This document shows, in pieces, positions 5,478 to 7,088 of a stretch of DNA of 7,088 nucleotides. Source of the DNA: Lentisphaeria bacterium. GTDB lineage: Bacteria > Verrucomicrobiota > Lentisphaeria > Oligosphaerales > PUNB01. The stretch spans positions 1 through 7,088 of the forward strand of contig SLNM01000100.1 in the NCBI GenBank assembly GCA_007133055.1, in the 5' to 3' direction. Position 1 is the stretch's first letter; each line of letters begins with the position of its first letter. The notes beneath the pieces are model-generated. The model had not been told where the DNA came from, ran no database searches, and saw only the letters and a list, made by a program, of their open reading frames with translations. The translations under genes were made by a program, and so were the position numbers.

Positions 5478-6367
5478 CACCCCCATTTGTCCCGAAATCA
5501 GGGCAGCCTCGGACGGTCGGCGCCCGCTTCTCGCTTTCCCAGATCATAGCCGGCCCGTTCACCCGACCAGCCATGCTGATGCCCCTGGCCTATGAATCGT
5601 GGAATCGAGCCTTGAAAATCGTTTTGCTCGCAATTCTGCTCTGCGGTGGCCTGATGGGCACGGTTAGGAGTCTGGCTATGTTCAAGGTTGCCGAAAACTG
5701 GGCCGCCTGGTTCGAAGAACGGGTGGGAACTGTGAGCATTGCCGACAGTAAACTGAGCTGGGCGCGCCCTGAAAACCTGCCGGCAACCCGGTGGAATAAC
5801 TCATGGCGCGTTGATTTCATGCCGGAAAACAGTGATTTCTCCGAAATCGACCCCGCCCAGGAAGGCCGGCGCGGCGTTTGGCTTTCGCCCGACGCCATAT
5901 ATTTGTGGGGGCGCGACCGGGAGCAGCAGATCGTGGGCCAGCCCCTGTGGCGCGATGGCAGACTGTTCGATCAAGTCGAAGCAGCAACCATAATCGGGGA
6001 TGAACTGGTCATTGCCCCCGGTGAATTCGGCTCCAGGTTCCGAGCCTGGGTGTGGTATCCGATACTGCCTCTGATGATATCCTTCGAACTGCTGCGAGTG
6101 GGGTTCTTTTTCTTCTTCTATACCTTGATCTTTACCGTGGTTCCCTTTGTCATGCGCAGCCCGATGAGCGGTCATGGGTTTGCCAGGGTCCACGCCTTCT
6201 ACCTCTACGCCGGTATCCCGCCCCTGCTGATAGCCACCGTCTACAGCCTGCTGGCTCTGCCCTGGCTGGATTTCAACCTGCTGTTTATTGTCGCGTTCCT
6301 TGTCTATATGGGGTTCGTAGCCTGGCGCACCGGCCGCGCCATGCAATCATTTGCCCAAAGCCAGTAG
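5474..6367 (+). CDS. Membrane protein with DUF1189-like layout
   Basis: The product is 297 aa. Predicted helices are about 46-64, 197-226 (long, with five consecutive Phe at 211-215), 243-263 and 267-284. Between helices 1 and 2 lies a soluble domain of about 125 residues (68-192), rich in Trp and acidic residues (LSPDAIYLWGRDRE, IIGDELVIAPGEFG). One helix, a large loop, then a bundle of three helices with a Pro-Pro in the third is the layout I associate with the uncharacterised DUF1189 family; that match is from memory. The positive-inside rule does not settle which side the domain faces. The ATG overlaps the def stop as ATGA, with AGGA at 5467-5470, which argues for coupling. Met34 or Met36 are possible later starts that would drop a non-hydrophobic N-terminus. 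No catalytic motif is visible and function is unknown. No convincing terminator follows it. Confidence 0.88.
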   Translation: MTPPFVPKSGQPRTVGARFSLSQIIAGPFTRPAMLMPLAYESWNRALKIVLLAILLCGGLMGTVRSLAMFKVAENWAAWFEERVGTVSIADSKLSWARPENLPATRWNNSWRVDFMPENSDFSEIDPAQEGRRGVWLSPDAIYLWGRDREQQIVGQPLWRDGRLFDQVEAATIIGDELVIAPGEFGSRFRAWVWYPILPLMISFELLRVGFFFFFYTLIFTVVPFVMRSPMSGHGFARVHAFYLYAGIPPLLIATVYSLLALPWLDFNLLFIVAFLVYMGFVAWRTGRAMQSFAQSQ

Positions 6368-6383
6368 CCTGGCGAATAATCGT

Positions 6384-6410
6384 CCGCCGTATAAGCGTCT
6401 GCCCGCCGTA
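6384..6410 (+). repeat. Short direct repeat CCGCCGTA
   Basis: Two exact 8-bp copies at 6384-6391 and 6403-6410 are spaced by 19 bp, just after the membrane-protein gene and before the candidate pal promoter. They could be a binding-site pair or chance in GC-rich DNA. Confidence 0.3.
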
Positions 6411-6417
6411 GATAGGA

Positions 6418-6445
6418 TTGGCAACTTTATTTTTCGTATTATAGT
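6418..6445 (+). promoter_or_regulatory. Candidate sigma70-type promoter for pal
   Basis: TTGGCA (6418-6423) and TATAGT (6440-6445) are separated by 16 bp in an AT-rich stretch of an otherwise GC-rich region. This would place pal in its own transcript with a leader of roughly 90 nt. A 5-bp inverted repeat, TTAAC-TTT-GTTAA (6452-6464), lies where transcription would begin and could be an operator. Confidence 0.45.
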
Positions 6446-6543
6446 ATCATATTAACTTTGTTAAGGGTGATGAAGGTTGCCCTGGCAGACAATAAAGGCT
6501 TTTTCAATCCCAATCAATCTCAAATCTTTATGGCGAGGCGATC

Positions 6544-7088
6544 ATGAAAAAAACAATTGTACAAGTTGCGTTTCTGGCGTTGGCAGGGGTGGTTATGATC
6601 ATGGCGGGCGGATGCCGGCAAACCCGCGCTCGTGCGGACTGGACCACGCAGCGTCCGCCGCGGCCGTTCGCGGACCCCGACGCGTTGACCGGGGTTGGTG
6701 ATCTTGGAGTGGACGACCTGACTGCCTGGAGCGGTTTAGGGCAGCCGCCCGCGATGCTGCCGGGAGACCTGAGAGAGGTCGAGGACGCGCGGATTTCAGG
6801 GATTCGCGTTTATTTTGCCTTCGACCGTTCGGCCATCGGCGAAGCCGAGCGCCCGAAGCTGGAGCGGATCGCCAATTATTTGAATGAAAGCCCCGAGTAT
6901 CAACTGGTCATCGAGGGGCATTGCGACGAACGGGGCAGCGCCGAATACAACCGAGGCCTTGGCGAAAGAAGAGCCCTGGCGGTTCGGGACTATCTGGTTG
7001 ACCTGGGCATTTCACAGAATCGGCTGCATACGGTGAGCTACGGCATCGAACGTCCGACCATTCCCAATGCCACCACCGAAAGAGAGCA
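6544..7088 (+). CDS. pal: Pal peptidoglycan-associated lipoprotein, 3' end cut off
   Basis: An open frame from the ATG at 6544 to the window end encodes 181 complete codons. Residues 1-23 are a lipoprotein signal (Lys-Lys, hydrophobic stretch, then AGGC at 21-24), so Cys24 would be lipidated; Arg25 after it gives no inner-membrane retention signal of the Asp type. A Pro- and Asp-rich linker (25-85) leads into an OmpA-like peptidoglycan-binding domain. That domain shows VYFAFD (89-94), GHCDERG (125-131) and YNRGLGERRA (135-144). Asp128 and Arg143 match the diaminopimelate-binding pair of OmpA/Pal. The protein would anchor the outer membrane to the cell wall as part of the Tol-Pal system. GAGG (6535-6538) lies 5 nt before the ATG. 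Pal proteins are usually under 200 aa, so only a short C-terminus should be missing. No tolB or tolA is visible upstream; the downstream side is unseen. Confidence 0.93.
   Translation, partial: MKKTIVQVAFLALAGVVMIMAGGCRQTRARADWTTQRPPRPFADPDALTGVGDLGVDDLTAWSGLGQPPAMLPGDLREVEDARISGIRVYFAFDRSAIGEAERPKLERIANYLNESPEYQLVIEGHCDERGSAEYNRGLGERRALAVRDYLVDLGISQNRLHTVSYGIERPTIPNATTERE

Noticed and set aside
5801..6346. 181-aa minus-strand ORF opposite the membrane-protein gene
   Set aside because: It is a shadow frame: rich in Gln, Gly and His, with no domain or ribosome site, and the opposite strand has a coherent membrane protein.
6368..6420. Intrinsic terminator after the membrane-protein gene
   Set aside because: No GC-rich stem followed by a T-run was found; read-through into pal remains possible despite its own candidate promoter.
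6477..6701. 74-aa + strand ORF overlapping the pal start
   Set aside because: It is out of frame with the lipoprotein signal and OmpA-like domain, and ends without any recognisable content.

Overview
The window is about 7.1 kb of bacterial DNA. Its genes are GC-rich, its spacers are AT-rich, and every supported gene is on the + strand. It probably comes from a Gram-negative, peptidoglycan-building bacterium: it carries a three-enzyme peptidoglycan-precursor gene (MurC-MurB-Ddl in one frame), peptide deformylase, and a Pal-type outer-membrane lipoprotein. The Mur/Ddl fusion, the style of the intergenic repeats and the repeat-laden spacers suggest the PVC group (Kiritimatiellota, Lentisphaerota or Verrucomicrobiota). 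That placement is inference from memory of such genomes, not something the sequence proves. No tRNA, rRNA, CRISPR array, transposase or phage gene is visible.

Layout. Bases 1-244 hold no gene but are strongly structured. Two GC-rich hairpins (1-16, 23-40) are followed by a 170-bp element (51-220) that can fold as one nested structure: a 21-bp closing stem, a side hairpin, a 12-bp inner stem, and two further hairpins carried on 38-bp direct repeats. It stops 24 bp before the start codon of an uncharacterised 255-aa protein (245-1012), which has a perfect Shine-Dalgarno sequence. Bases 1013-1589 are a 577-bp gene-free spacer containing decayed inverted and direct repeats, a weak terminator-like hairpin, eight tandem copies of the heptamer CCTGAAA, a weak candidate promoter and a perfect 8-bp leader hairpin.

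Bases 1590-6367 look like one transcription unit. It runs murC-murB-ddl (1590-4838), then def (4842-5477, 3 bp later), then a four-helix membrane protein with a DUF1189-like layout (5474-6367, overlapping def by ATGA). The fused gene would convert UDP-GlcNAc-enolpyruvate to UDP-MurNAc (MurB), add L-Ala (MurC) and supply D-Ala-D-Ala (Ddl), so three steps of cytoplasmic wall-precursor synthesis sit on one chain. After a 176-bp spacer with a plausible promoter and a small palindrome, a pal gene starts at 6544 and runs off the window end; it would anchor the outer membrane to the peptidoglycan.

The strongest leads are the nested, partly covarying hairpin element at 51-220 and the triple Mur/Ddl fusion, whose MurC central domain appears shortened.
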